This document shows, piece by piece, positions 19,067 through 28,562 of a stretch of DNA of 64,000 bases (positions are counted from its first letter, which is position 1; every line of letters starts with the position of its first letter). The notes under the pieces were generated by a model, which saw only the letters and a list, made by a program, of their open reading frames with translations, was not told the origin of the DNA and made no database searches. A program made the translations under genes and the position numbers. Source of the DNA: Corynebacterium durum (lineage in GTDB: Bacteria > Actinomycetota > Actinomycetes > Mycobacteriales > Mycobacteriaceae); the NCBI RefSeq assembly GCF_030408675.1, contig NZ_CP047200.1, positions 1,798,001 to 1,862,000 of the forward strand, written 5' to 3'.

Positions 19067-19462
19067 GTGAGATCACCTCTATCCTCAATAGCTGGAATAC
19101 AATTGATTAACTTTCGCCTTCTACCAGGAAAAATCAGATCTCTTTCGTTCCTCTATATCTACTGGCCAATCTTTGCAGGCACACCTGTACCCTATCAACA
19201 AAAGCAATATTTCTACAATCAAAAGTAAGCATACCCACCCAGGATGATCAGTTATAGCTAGTTCAGGATCCACCAGTTCAACTACCCCCAAAAGGAGCCT
19301 TAGTTGATGAAAAATTTTTCATGATAGTGGCATCTATTTTGCTAACCATATCAAACGTTCCTCCCAGATGATTATTATCAAATTATCGGAAGCGCTCACA
19401 TGTTTTACCGCTTCTACCAGTCAAAATGACACTTCAGCCAACAGCAACTGCGGAGGTCACAC
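19067..19462. other. AT-rich intergenic region with a 16-bp palindrome
   Basis: 396 bp without a supported gene between divergent unknown and RCC1 genes. A perfect palindrome ATGAAAAATTTTTCAT lies at 19307-19322. An AAAGGAG sequence precedes a five-codon ORF (ATG 19307, stop inside the palindrome), which may be the stub of a lost gene. Promoters for both flanking genes should be here. Confidence 0.6.
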
Positions 19463-20614
19463 ATGACACGCGTACGCATAATAGTCACCATCACTCTTAT
19501 TCTCTTAGGAATACTGACAGCGCCTACTACTTCCCTATTCACTCACCCTGCCCAAGCACAGCAGGCACGAGATGTACCAGCAAACCAATGGGACGATCGA
19601 CTTTCCGTCTCATCTACAACAAAGTGCGCCGTCAACTCTGATAATTCTGTGTGGTGTTGGAGCGACCCTCCAGAAAGGGATGACATCCACTATGTGCCAA
19701 CCCCCCTTTACTCTAAAGTCCCAGAAAAGATTGAGGGCGTAGAAGCTAAAGCAGTGTCAGCTTCCATAGATTCAGTATGCATCATAGCCTTAGATAACGA
19801 GTTGTGGTGCTGGGGAACTAAAAATGGAACAGAAAATGACGACAAGCCAACTATCACTGCGCCAAAAAAGATCGGTATGCAAGCCAAAAAGGTTCAACTT
19901 ATTAATGGGAAAGTCCAGGTGATAGATACTAACGACAATCTATGGGAATGGGGACTGGAACACACCGATCAAGCAATGCAATATCGAAAGAAGATTCCCA
20001 GCATCAAGGTGAAGGATATTCACACGTCAGGTTCTACCAGCTGCGCTGTTGACCTTGGAAACAAAGTATGGTGTTGGGGAAATAATCAAGATGGAATTCT
20101 TGGCTCCTACGAACCAGAGTATTCTGACAGCCCCATTCTCATTCATGGGATCACTGCCCAGAAGGTTGCTGTCGGTCGTTCCGCATGTGCCCTGGATACC
20201 GCGGGTGAAGTTTTTTGCTGGGGAGACAATTACTTTGGCCAACTTGGATCAGACACTCCAGGATCAACAGCAATCCCAACTAAGGTGGAAAAACTACCGG
20301 CCGACGTTACTGATATAACGACTGATGACAATACAAACTGTGTTCTTAATGCTTCTGGGAACAGTTGGTGCTGGGGAAAATTCCGTGACGATCTTGGCGA
20401 AACTACAGATATTAATCATCCCGAAATTCCAAGAAAATCCACTCTTCCATCCGCCCAACTGCTTCGGATAGAAGATAAGGCATGTATTGCAGACAAAGCT
20501 GGTTATACGTGGTGCACAAAGGATTATCATCGGCTTATTTCTCCAGGCGATCCACATGATTTTTCGATGAAGAAGATCGAGAATATTCGCCTTACCAGTT
20601 CGTTTAGCGATTAA
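19463..20614 (+). CDS. Secreted RCC1-repeat (beta-propeller) protein 1
   Basis: Exported protein of 383 aa. The signal peptide covers about residues 1-33 (ends HPAQA-QQ). The rest consists of seven RCC1/BLIP-II-like units ending in a W-C-W-G type signature: VWCWS, LWCWG, LWEWG, VWCWGNN, VFCWGDN, SWCWG and TWCTK. In most units a first cysteine lies about 9-11 residues before the second (CAVNSDNSVWC, CAVDLGNKVWC). The third unit lacks both cysteines at once. The repeat number fits a seven-bladed propeller acting as a surface or secreted binding module. GGAGG lies before the ATG. Codon use is AT-rich, unlike its core neighbours, suggesting transfer. The ligand is unknown. Confidence 0.82.
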   Translation: MTRVRIIVTITLILLGILTAPTTSLFTHPAQAQQARDVPANQWDDRLSVSSTTKCAVNSDNSVWCWSDPPERDDIHYVPTPLYSKVPEKIEGVEAKAVSASIDSVCIIALDNELWCWGTKNGTENDDKPTITAPKKIGMQAKKVQLINGKVQVIDTNDNLWEWGLEHTDQAMQYRKKIPSIKVKDIHTSGSTSCAVDLGNKVWCWGNNQDGILGSYEPEYSDSPILIHGITAQKVAVGRSACALDTAGEVFCWGDNYFGQLGSDTPGSTAIPTKVEKLPADVTDITTDDNTNCVLNASGNSWCWGKFRDDLGETTDINHPEIPRKSTLPSAQLLRIEDKACIADKAGYTWCTKDYHRLISPGDPHDFSMKKIENIRLTSSFSD

Positions 20615-20646
20615 AAACCGACCGCATTGTCAAGAAAGGGAACACC

Positions 20647-21837
20647 GTGCGCACTATTGTCACGAGGATCGTGCGAATCCTCGCTGCGCTGTTTGTCATA
20701 GCTAGCTTTAGCGCAGCTCTCCCCATCTCTACCGCAGCCCCTAAGGCACAAACCGACATAACGGAATCAGTACCGCCTACTGCTCCTGTTCATGAGACAC
20801 CTATGATGGTAATTGACGATATTCCTTCCCAACGTATCGCCGTGAGTGATACCTATACTTGCGCCATTGATGATAATAACAAGGTATGGTGTTGGGGATC
20901 CAATGCTTCCGGCAATCTCGGACTTGGCTATGCCTCCGATGAAATTTTCCCGGAGAGAAAGGTGATACTTGGTTTGAAGGCAACCTCGATTTCCATTACC
21001 TCAGATGGACGCACATGTGTGACGGATGATGCAGGCGGTGTTCAGTGCTGGGGCATAACACGAAGTAATCGAGACGATGCCGACAAAGATAATGTTCCGG
21101 TAGAAAAACATGCCGGGCTGCCTACAGATAAGAAGTTCAAACGCGCTGGCTATGGCTGTTTTGTGGACTCAGACGACCTGCTTTGGTGCGAGGAACAGGA
21201 AGGCATAGCTAAGCGAATGGGGGACATTAAATTCCAGTCTGGTGGTGGGTCCTCAAGCAACGGCTGTGCAGTATCTTTGGATCATTCTCTCTATTGTTGG
21301 GAAACTGGTAACAACTCCAGTATTCCCCTTGATCATCCCAGTGACACCCCCACAAAGGTTGAAGGTATTACTGCTGCCCTGCTCACTACCGGTAGGGGAA
21401 CTAACTGTGTTGTAGAAACCAATGGGACACCTCATTGCTGGGGAATCAATAACCTCGGCCAGACCGGCGAAGATGCTAAAACTGGTAAATCAGTCGATCT
21501 GTCAAAGCTAAAAGTGACCAGTATGGATACAACGTCGCGTCACACGTGTGTGGTGGATGATAGGCAAGTTCCCTGGTGTTGGGGTGGATACTACGGCGGC
21601 ATTGTCGATGGAAATAAACCCCTGCGCGGCTTTGGGATTCCCGCCAATTACAGAAACATTGAGAATTTCAAGGCAGTTACCGTGGCAACCGCCCCTGGCA
21701 GAACCTGCTTCGTGGATACTGAAGGCGCTTTCTGGTGCTGGGGTAGGAACGAAAACGGCGAGCTGGGCAACGGAACCACCACGGATTCGGCTGTCCCCGT
21801 CAAGGTGGAAGGTTTGACGGTAGCCTTAACTCCATGA
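20647..21837 (+). CDS. Secreted RCC1-repeat (beta-propeller) protein 2
   Basis: Exported protein of 396 aa and a paralogue of the preceding gene. A signal peptide spans about residues 1-31 (ISTAAPKA). Seven RCC1-like units follow, each with a cysteine pair about 9-10 residues apart: CAIDDNNKVWCWG, CVTDDAGGVQCWG, CFVDSDDLLWCEE, CAVSLDHSLYCWE, CVVETNGTPHCWG, CVVDDRQVPWCWG and CFVDTEGAFWCWG. The last unit is closest to the classical RCC1 ending (GRNENGELGNGTTTDS). The start is GTG 20647 with GAAAGGGA upstream, 32 bp after the first gene, so the two form an operon. Its stop overlaps the start of the M20 peptidase (ATGA). Confidence 0.82.
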   Translation: MRTIVTRIVRILAALFVIASFSAALPISTAAPKAQTDITESVPPTAPVHETPMMVIDDIPSQRIAVSDTYTCAIDDNNKVWCWGSNASGNLGLGYASDEIFPERKVILGLKATSISITSDGRTCVTDDAGGVQCWGITRSNRDDADKDNVPVEKHAGLPTDKKFKRAGYGCFVDSDDLLWCEEQEGIAKRMGDIKFQSGGGSSSNGCAVSLDHSLYCWETGNNSSIPLDHPSDTPTKVEGITAALLTTGRGTNCVVETNGTPHCWGINNLGQTGEDAKTGKSVDLSKLKVTSMDTTSRHTCVVDDRQVPWCWGGYYGGIVDGNKPLRGFGIPANYRNIENFKAVTVATAPGRTCFVDTEGAFWCWGRNENGELGNGTTTDSAVPVKVEGLTVALTP

Positions 21838-23069
21838 GCACACACGACGCAGGCACCCACGCTGCACACGGCGACGCACACAGTACCCTAGCGGACTTTA
21901 TTAACCACCACGGCGTCGATACGCAGTGGCAGCGAAGGTTCTACGAACACATGCATGCGTACCCGGAGTTGTCTGGTGAGGAAAAGGAAACCGCGGGTTT
22001 TATTCAGGACAAGCTGCGGGAGTTTGACTGCGAGGTCATCACCAACATCGGCGGGCACGGGATTGTTGCTCTTTTCCACAACGGCGAAGGCCCGACGGTG
22101 TTGTTCCGTGCGGATTTTGATGGCCTACCGGTTCAGGAGGCCACGGGTGTGCCGTTTGCGTCGAAAAATGAGGGCCGGATGCACGCCTGCGGGCATGACA
22201 TGCATACCACTGCCCTACTGGGCTTGTGCCAGATCCTCAACGAGTCCCGCGACCGCTGGCAGGGCACGTTCATAGCCCTGTTCCAGCCTGCAGAGGAAAC
22301 AGCAAGTGGCGCGGCCGCAATGGTTGCGGATGGCCTGACCTCCCGCATTCCCACACCGGATGTGTGTTTCGGCCAGCACATTGTGGCAGGCCAAGCGGGG
22401 AAAATTATGAGCATGCCGGGGCCCGCCCTGGCTGCCTGCGACACGATTACCATTGAGCTTTTTGGGCGGTCGGCACACGGCTCAATGCCGCACGACTCTA
22501 TCGATCCAACATTTCTTGCGGCGATGATTGTGGTGCGTTTGCAGGGCATTGTGGGCCGCGAAGTCTCACCCGAACATTTCGCGGTGGTGACGGTGGGCAC
22601 ACTAACCTCGGGCCATACGAACAACACCATTCCTGGCAGCGCCACCCTGGTGCTCAATTGCCGTTTCTACGATGATGATGTGAAGGCCCGCACCTACGCC
22701 GCCATCGAGCGGGTGGTGCGCGGCGAGTGTATCGCCTCCGGATGCGAGAAGGAACCCACGTTCACGTACTCCAACCACGGCGAACTCACCGACAACTCCC
22801 CCGAGGTGTTCGGCAAGGTTCGCCCGCTTTTCGACGCCGTGTTTGACGACGCCTCCGTGGATGCCCAACGCTGGACCGCGTCGGAGGATTTTTCCGAGGT
22901 GCCACGCGCGTTCGGAGTGCCCTACTTTTTCTGGTTGATCGGCGCAAACTCCGATGATGCTGATGCACCGGGCAACCACATGCCCGATTTCCTTCCTGAC
23001 TATGAGCCGGTGGTGTCCGCATCTAATCGCGCGGCGCTGGCTGCGGTGTTGGCCTACCTAGCCGTGTAA
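21834..23069 (+). CDS. M20-family amidohydrolase / aminoacylase-like peptidase
   Basis: Zinc-dependent amidohydrolase of 411 aa, probably removing an N-acyl group from an amino acid or cleaving a small peptide. M20D features are RADFDGLPVQE, ACGHDMHTT (residues about 118-126), FQPAEET (the catalytic Glu pair near 154), a dimerisation domain with GRSAHGSMPHDSIDP, and WTASEDFSEV near the end. There is no signal peptide, so it acts in the cytosol. The ATG overlaps the RCC1-2 stop by 4 bp, so its translation is coupled to a secreted protein of foreign look. A related corynebacterial enzyme is the Nα-acyl-glutamine aminoacylase; this identity is not claimed. Confidence 0.88.
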   Translation: MSTHDAGTHAAHGDAHSTLADFINHHGVDTQWQRRFYEHMHAYPELSGEEKETAGFIQDKLREFDCEVITNIGGHGIVALFHNGEGPTVLFRADFDGLPVQEATGVPFASKNEGRMHACGHDMHTTALLGLCQILNESRDRWQGTFIALFQPAEETASGAAAMVADGLTSRIPTPDVCFGQHIVAGQAGKIMSMPGPALAACDTITIELFGRSAHGSMPHDSIDPTFLAAMIVVRLQGIVGREVSPEHFAVVTVGTLTSGHTNNTIPGSATLVLNCRFYDDDVKARTYAAIERVVRGECIASGCEKEPTFTYSNHGELTDNSPEVFGKVRPLFDAVFDDASVDAQRWTASEDFSEVPRAFGVPYFFWLIGANSDDADAPGNHMPDFLPDYEPVVSASNRAALAAVLAYLAV

Positions 23070-23131
23070 ACAACGTTAGGCTTGAAAGCCCCGCCACACA
23101 GACCGTTGGTCTTTATGTAGAAAGGTAAAGT

Positions 23132-23983
23132 ATGCAGACCGTAACCCTGAATAACGGCGTCGAGATGCCCATCCTTGGTCTTGGCGTGTATCAACTCACC
23201 GAACCCGGCGAATGCGAACGCGTGGTGTCGGAAGCTCTGGAGCTTGGGTACCGCTCCATTGACACTGCGGCCTCGTACCGAAATGAAGAAGCCGTTGGCC
23301 GTGCCATTGCAGCCAGCGGCATTCCCCGCGACGAACTGTTCATCACTAGCAAGGTGTGGATTCAAGACGCCGGCGAGAAACCCGCCCGCGCTGCTTTTGA
23401 GCGTTCCCTGGAACGCTTGGGCCTGGATTACCTGGACCTTTACTTGATCCACCAACCCATGGGTGACGTCTATGGTTCCTGGCGCGCTCTGGAGAACATC
23501 AACAAGGAGGGCCTGTCCCGCGCGGTGGGTGTGTCTAATTTCTACCCAGACCGCCTCGTGGATTTGATCCTGCACAATGAGATCACCCCAGCCGTGAACC
23601 AGGTGGAAACTCATCCCTTCCACCAGCAGGTGGAGGCCCAGAAGGTTATGCAGGAGTACAACGTTCAGATCGAATCCTGGGGGCCGTTTGCTGAGGGAAA
23701 GAACGATTTGTTCACCAATCCCACACTCGCCGCCATCGCTGAGGAGCACGGTAAAAGCGTGGGACAGGTAGTACTTCGTTGGCTGATCCAGCGTGGGGTT
23801 GTGGTAATTCCGAAGTCCGCGCGCCGCGAACGCCTTGAGGAGAACATCAACGTGTTCGACTTCACGCTTTCCGACGCCCAAATGAACACCATCTCCACCC
23901 TGGATACCGGCAGCAGCCTGTTTATCGACCACAATGACGTATCTGCTGTGACGCTTCTTAGCGGAGTGAAGTTCGACACTTAA
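23132..23983 (+). CDS. Aldo/keto reductase
   Basis: NADPH-dependent reductase of 283 aa with a TIM-barrel fold, of the 2,5-diketo-D-gluconate reductase type. AKR signatures are [18 protein letters not shown] (catalytic Asp and Tyr), ELFITSKVW (Lys), [19 protein letters not shown] and the cofactor motif [15 protein letters not shown]. It starts [13 protein letters not shown] with GAAAGG just upstream. It lies 62 bp after the M20 gene. The stop overlaps the convergent NADAR gene by 4 bp. The physiological carbonyl substrate is unknown. Confidence 0.94.
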   Translation: MQTVTLNNGVEMPILGLGVYQLTEPGECERVVSEALELGYRSIDTAASYRNEEAVGRAIAASGIPRDELFITSKVWIQDAGEKPARAAFERSLERLGLDYLDLYLIHQPMGDVYGSWRALENINKEGLSRAVGVSNFYPDRLVDLILHNEITPAVNQVETHPFHQQVEAQKVMQEYNVQIESWGPFAEGKNDLFTNPTLAAIAEEHGKSVGQVVLRWLIQRGVVVIPKSARRERLEENINVFDFTLSDAQMNTISTLDTGSSLFIDHNDVSAVTLLSGVKFDT

Positions 23984-24420
23984 GGTGAGGACAATTCCTC
24001 TCGCACGCGCATGAGGATGCCACCAAGCCGGTTCACACCGGAACCATCACCGCCGTCTCCCCAATAGGCATCTTTGCCGGTGTGCTCAACCAGCATGGCA
24101 TCTCCAGTAGCCAGCAATAGTTCTGCTAGGTCCTTGTTGTGCTGGAACTTTGCCAGGACGGCGGTATACATGACGTCGTCCTTAACCTCCTCCCAGTCAG
24201 CCCGCAAGGGGTTGCTTCTATCGCGACCGATACCAGCGGCTTTCAACGGCGATGGGGTGCGCCTGATTTTTTCGCGGAGTTTTTCATCCTCAAATTTCTG
24301 CGCCTGGAAGTAATGTTCTGCGGTGCGCCAGTAAACGTCATCTTTGTAAAACCCGTAGCGGGCGAAGTTGGATAGCTCACCGTACGGGTCATTTGCTGTG
24401 TAGAAGTAAATTGTATCCAT
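23980..24420 (-). CDS. NADAR-domain protein (YbiA-like)
   Basis: Product of 146 aa from the NADAR (NAD and ADP-ribose associated) family, also called YbiA or RibX-like, known for N-glycosidase activity on riboflavin intermediates and, in some members, for removing ADP-ribose from nucleic acid. Family segments present are [24 protein letters not shown], the glycine/aspartate stretch [16 protein letters not shown] and RVREEL at the end. It is convergent with the aldo/keto reductase and is followed upstream by the ABC transporter operon on the same strand. NADAR genes also occur in phage-defence and ADP-ribosylation loci, but no partner is visible here. Confidence 0.88.
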   Translation of the reverse strand: MDTIYFYTANDPYGELSNFARYGFYKDDVYWRTAEHYFQAQKFEDEKLREKIRRTPSPLKAAGIGRDRSNPLRADWEEVKDDVMYTAVLAKFQHNKDLAELLLATGDAMLVEHTGKDAYWGDGGDGSGVNRLGGILMRVREELSSP

Positions 24421-24458
24421 ACCACCGACGGTAGCAGATAAGCTTTTACTCCCTGGCT

Positions 24459-25439
24459 CTACTTTCCGATGAATCCTTTCTCCACCATCCAGTCGTAGGC
24501 GACTTGACCTGGGTCGGCGCCTTCCACATCAACTTTGAGGTTGAGGGAACGCATGGTGTCATCGTCAAGCAACGGAGTGACCTGGGCGAAGCGTTCCGCG
24601 AGTTCGGGGTGTTTGTTCAGGAACTCGGTATTAAACACAGGTGCCGCGTTGTAGGCGGGGAAGAAATGCTGGTCGTCCTCCAGGATCACCAGGTTCAGGG
24701 ATTGGATGCGTCCATCGGTGGTGAATACTTCACCAAAGTTGCAGGATGCGTCTGCTGTTGCCTGGTAGACGGTGCCGGTGTCCATAAGGGAGATGTTTCC
24801 CTCCGGGACACCGTCGGGGGTTCCGCGTGGGATTCCGTAGAGTTTCAACATGGGATTCAGGCCATCAACGCGGGAGTTAAATTCCGATTCCACGCACATA
24901 GTGCGCTCCTCCACGGGAACAGAGGCAATGTCAGAAAGCTTAGAGATGTTGTGCTGTTTTGCGAATTCCGGCCGGACGGCAAAGGCGTAGGTGTTATTGA
25001 GCGGCGCGGGCTGTCCCCAGGTCAGGCCGTTGGCCAGGTCCGCGTCGTGCACAGCCTGCCATTGCTTCTGCTTGTCGGGGATGCCGCCTTCGTGTCCCAG
25101 GTATGCGAGCCAGGCAGTGCCGGTGTATTCGAAAGCCAGGTCAGCCTGCCCTGACACCATGAGGTTGCGTGAGGGTTGAGAGCCCGGCACGTTGGTCATG
25201 TCGGTGACATCAAAACCGGATGCTTTGGCTATGAGCACAGCGATTTTTCCCAGAACAATCTGTTCGGTGAAGTTTTTTGAGGTGATGGTGATAGATTCGT
25301 CATGAGCATTGGCGACTGGCTTGATGGACCCTTCCGTCATGGCGGGCACTGTTGACGTGGAGGGCTGCAGGCCGCAGGCGGACAGCCCCAGGCCAAAGAG
25401 CATGACGCAGCAGAGGGAGATCTTTTTTAGCATTCTCAT
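24459..25439 (-). CDS. ABC transporter substrate-binding lipoprotein (glycine betaine/choline type)
   Basis: Extracellular solute-binding protein for a quaternary amine or similar osmoprotectant (OpuC/ProX family, also related to EgtU). The lipoprotein signal ends in LSAC-G, so the protein is anchored at the membrane. The mature part begins with ITITSKNFTEQIVLG, typical of this family, and contains SGQADLAFEYTGTAW. The product is 326 aa from ATG 25439, which overlaps the upstream permease stop (ATGA); the frame continues to 25484. It is the last gene of a permease-ATPase-permease-SBP operon. The exact ligand cannot be read. Confidence 0.88.
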   Translation of the reverse strand: MRMLKKISLCCVMLFGLGLSACGLQPSTSTVPAMTEGSIKPVANAHDESITITSKNFTEQIVLGKIAVLIAKASGFDVTDMTNVPGSQPSRNLMVSGQADLAFEYTGTAWLAYLGHEGGIPDKQKQWQAVHDADLANGLTWGQPAPLNNTYAFAVRPEFAKQHNISKLSDIASVPVEERTMCVESEFNSRVDGLNPMLKLYGIPRGTPDGVPEGNISLMDTGTVYQATADASCNFGEVFTTDGRIQSLNLVILEDDQHFFPAYNAAPVFNTEFLNKHPELAERFAQVTPLLDDDTMRSLNLKVDVEGADPGQVAYDWMVEKGFIGK

Positions 25440-26191
25440 TGTCCTTTCGGCCGCAGGGTGTGCTCGCAGACGCGGGCCACCCAATCCACAAGCAACGCCA
25501 AGAGCGCCACGAGCAGCGATCCAGTGATCAGTACACGGTCTAACGCCAGGTTCACTCCCGTGGTGATAAGGATGCCCAGCCCGCCACCATCGACGAAGGT
25601 CGCCAGGGTGGCGGTGCCCACAAGCAGCACCAATGCGGTGCGGATGCCCGCCAGCATGATCGGCACGGCGAGGGGCAGTTCGATGCGAAACAGCACTGAC
25701 AAAGCGCTCATGCCCATGCCTCGCCCGGCTTCAATCAGCGCTGGATCGACGGAATCCAGGCCCACCATCGTGTTTTTCAGCACCGGCAGGAACGCGTACA
25801 GGATCAGGGCGACCACGGCGGCGTCGAAACCGAAGCCCAGCCAGAAGGCAAACAACACCACTAGTCCGATGGCGGGCGCTGCCTGGCCAAGGTTAGCCAG
25901 CATCATCACTGGGTTAGCCAACCACCGCAGCGGTTTGCGCGTAAGCACAATGCCCAGTGGAATAGCAATGACGAGGACGACGGCCGCCGCCACCACCGTC
26001 AGCTTCAGGTGCTGCACGGTCAGATCCCATAGGTAAGGAATGGTGAGCGTCACCCGCTCGGTCTCGGTGAGATCGGCACGGGTAATCCAAACCAGCACGG
26101 CACCTATCGCCAACAGCACCAACGTGGGTTGGGCAAGCAGACCCAACCAGCGTCTGGAATCGGGCCGGTCAGAGGTTGTTGTCGTGGTCAT
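25436..26191 (-). CDS. ABC transporter permease (osmoprotectant type)
   Basis: Membrane subunit of 251 aa with six or so hydrophobic segments. The EAA loop reads LIEAGRGMGMSALSVLFRIELPLAVPIM, typical of BPD-type permeases for betaine/choline. It overlaps the upstream ATPase gene by 23 bp (26169-26191) and the downstream binding protein by 4 bp, so the complex is translated as a unit. Confidence 0.92.
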   Translation of the reverse strand: MTTTTTSDRPDSRRWLGLLAQPTLVLLAIGAVLVWITRADLTETERVTLTIPYLWDLTVQHLKLTVVAAAVVLVIAIPLGIVLTRKPLRWLANPVMMLANLGQAAPAIGLVVLFAFWLGFGFDAAVVALILYAFLPVLKNTMVGLDSVDPALIEAGRGMGMSALSVLFRIELPLAVPIMLAGIRTALVLLVGTATLATFVDGGGLGILITTGVNLALDRVLITGSLLVALLALLVDWVARVCEHTLRPKGQ

Positions 26192-27449
26192 CGCTCTCCC
26201 CTGCTTCCTCTACCGCGTCCGCGTTCACACCCACCGGAGCATCCTCTTTCGGCTGGGTTTCCCGCAGCTCAGTGATGGCCTGCATCACTGTTTCCACATT
26301 GATGACGCCCTGAAAGTACTGCCGTGGACCCACAACCAGCGCGGCACCGGTGCTGGCCACCAACATGGTGTCCAGGGCGTCATTAAGCGTGGAGTGGGTG
26401 GATACCACCGGCAGATCGGGGTCGACGTGGCTGGGAATGGACCGTATGGTGTTCAGCTGTTCGCGGGGAATCCACGACAGCGGCCGATGCTTGTCATCCA
26501 GGATCACTACGTGTCCATGCCCCGCCTGGTCGGCGAGGTGCGCAAGTTCCTTCGGGTCCTGGCCCGGGTGCCCGGTGACGGCGGGAAGCAATTCGACGTC
26601 CCGAATATGCGTCAGGTTCAACTGCTTCAGGCCAGCGCCGGAGCCGATGAACTCCTCCACGAACTCGTCAGCGGGTTCCGCCAGGATACGCTCAGGGGTG
26701 TCGTACTGCACAATGCGTGCACCATCGTCGAAAATGGCGATCCAGTCCCCTAGCTTCACCGCCTCATCGAAATCGTGGGTGACGCACACGATGGTTTTGT
26801 GCAGCTCGGACTGGATGCTGATCAGCTCGTCCTGGAGTTTCTGGCGAGTGATCGGGTCAACCGCACCGAAAGGCTCGTCCATGAGCAGCACCGGCGGATC
26901 CGCAGCCAAGGCGCGCGCCACCCCCACGCGCTGCTGCTGTCCGCCCGACAGTTCCTTCGGGTAACGGTCTCGGTACAGATCTGGGTCCAGGGAAATAAGT
27001 TCCAGCAGCTCATCGACACGTTCGGCGATACGCTGCTTGTCCCAGCCCAGCATCTTGGGCACCATGGCGATATTCGCGCCGACGGTCAGGTGCGGCAGCA
27101 AACCACCCGCCTGGATCACATACCCGATGCCACGGCGAAGTTTATCCCCATTCATGTGGGTCACGTCCTCGCCGTTGATCACAATTTTGCCCTCGGTGGG
27201 TTCGATCAGGCGGTTGATCATTTTCAGCGTGGTGGTTTTGCCGCACCCAGAGCGGCCAACAAACATCACCACCGCGCCTGCTGGGATTTCCAGGGTCAGC
27301 TGGTTCACTGCGGCCTTCTTAGCAGCGCCTTTCTTACCGCCGTAACGCTTGGTTACGTTGTCAATCAAAATTGCGGCGCCGCCTTCCTCGGCACCTGTTA
27401 TTTCGGTTACTGCGTTGTCTGTTGTTTGGGAGACAGTTGGGTTAGACAC
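26169..27449 (-). CDS. ABC transporter ATP-binding protein with CBS domains (OpuCA/ProV-like)
   Basis: ATPase of 426 aa that powers osmoprotectant uptake. Walker A is GRSGCGKTT at about 65-73, the ABC signature is LSGGQQQRVGVARAL, Walker B is VLLMDEPFGAVDP, and the switch is CVTHDFDEAV. A second part (about 290-405) holds a CBS pair, the ionic-strength sensor of OpuCA-type ATPases. The N-terminal 30 residues are an unusual acidic Thr/Glu-rich extension. Upstream overlap with the first permease is 8 bp. Confidence 0.95.
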   Translation of the reverse strand: MSNPTVSQTTDNAVTEITGAEEGGAAILIDNVTKRYGGKKGAAKKAAVNQLTLEIPAGAVVMFVGRSGCGKTTTLKMINRLIEPTEGKIVINGEDVTHMNGDKLRRGIGYVIQAGGLLPHLTVGANIAMVPKMLGWDKQRIAERVDELLELISLDPDLYRDRYPKELSGGQQQRVGVARALAADPPVLLMDEPFGAVDPITRQKLQDELISIQSELHKTIVCVTHDFDEAVKLGDWIAIFDDGARIVQYDTPERILAEPADEFVEEFIGSGAGLKQLNLTHIRDVELLPAVTGHPGQDPKELAHLADQAGHGHVVILDDKHRPLSWIPREQLNTIRSIPSHVDPDLPVVSTHSTLNDALDTMLVASTGAALVVGPRQYFQGVINVETVMQAITELRETQPKEDAPVGVNADAVEEAGESDDHDNNL

Positions 27450-28083
27450 GGATACCCCTTGAGGTAGTCAGGCGACCCATAACAATCAAGGCCGCGTCGA
27501 GAAGAAGAGCCAGGATGACAACGGCAATGACACCGGTGGCTACTGACTCGAAGGAATTGGCTCCGCCTAGGCGGGAGAGGCCAGAGAAAATGTAGCCGCC
27601 AAGGCCGGGCCCCAGAGCGTAGGCTGCAACAGCGGCAATACCCATGGTCATCTGGGCGGAAATGCGCATACCGGCGATGACCACCGGCCAGGCCAGTGGA
27701 AGCTCCACCCGAAAAAACGTGGCTACGCGGCTCATGCCGACGCCGCGGGCAGCCTCCACCAGCGCCGGATCCACTTCCGTGAGGCCGACGACGGCGTTGC
27801 GCAAAATGGGTAGCACGGCGAAGAAGGTCACCACGGCCACCGCCGGAGCAACACCGAAGCCCAATGGGATGATGAGCAAACCAATCAGTGCAAAAGACGG
27901 AATGGTTAATCCCACGGCCGAGACATTATTGGCAACAGACGTTAAAAAAGTACTTCGATAACACACTGCAGCAACAACAAGTGCAATAACAGTGGCCAAA
28001 ACAAGACATTGAACAACGAGACTCAGATGCTGCCAACTATTCAGCATTATCTGATTCCACCGTTGCGAAACAAACTGAATCAT
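27442..28083 (-). CDS. ABC transporter permease (osmoprotectant type), first gene of operon
   Basis: Membrane subunit of 213 aa with about six hydrophobic segments. The EAA loop is LVEAARGVGMSRVATFFRVELPLAWPVV, clearly related to that of the second permease, so the importer is a heterodimer of permeases. Its start at 28083 faces a 479-bp intergenic region that must hold the operon promoter. Confidence 0.93.
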   Translation of the reverse strand: MIQFVSQRWNQIMLNSWQHLSLVVQCLVLATVIALVVAAVCYRSTFLTSVANNVSAVGLTIPSFALIGLLIIPLGFGVAPAVAVVTFFAVLPILRNAVVGLTEVDPALVEAARGVGMSRVATFFRVELPLAWPVVIAGMRISAQMTMGIAAVAAYALGPGLGGYIFSGLSRLGGANSFESVATGVIAVVILALLLDAALIVMGRLTTSRGIRV

Positions 28084-28562
28084 GGCATAAGTTCCTGAAT
28101 GATCAGGGAGTATTTCTCACTGATGAAAACGTCGAATGAAAACGTTGGGGGAACAGAAACCAAGGAGGATGAGTCCCCGTCACCCCATACCCGATGTTAA
28201 ACCCCACTCCGCCACACCCCTGCTGCACAATTACTACTTTCGAGTGACAAACTTAACAATTCGCACAATGCCTACATTGTTGAGCAATGAAAAATACGGC
28301 GATTCCAATAAGATTAATTGCAGGTTATCGCAACATTGATAGGCAAGTCTTGTATGACAGCAACTACCTGTCAACCTACCATAAAATCCCAAAATAGAGA
28401 GATGTGTCACATTTGTAGCCTGCTGGTGATTTTTAGGTAACGCTGGTTCCTTTTTCTACGACATAGCATCCCGCGCTCCCCCGCAACACAACCACGCAAA
28501 ACCCCGCCTGATTGTTCATAAATCAGACGGGGTGCAGCAGCACGCTCACAGAGCGTAAGAAA
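28084..28562. other. Intergenic region between ABC operon and glgP
   Basis: 479 bp without a supported gene. It holds the promoter side of the ABC operon and the glgP terminator (28502-28532). A small inverted repeat ACAATG-CCTA-CATTGT lies at 28265-28280. An open frame at 28136-28339 has no coding look. Confidence 0.6.
28502..28532 (-). terminator. Intrinsic terminator of glgP
   Basis: CCCCGCCTGATT (28502-28513) pairs with AATCAGACGGGG (28521-28532) with one mismatch and a 7-nt loop. On the reverse strand TTTTGC follows the stem. It sits 31 bp beyond the glgP stop. Confidence 0.82.

Noticed and set aside
28391..28415. TGTGTCACA as a GlxR (CRP-like) site
   Set aside because: Spacing does not match TGTGA-N6-TCACA as remembered.
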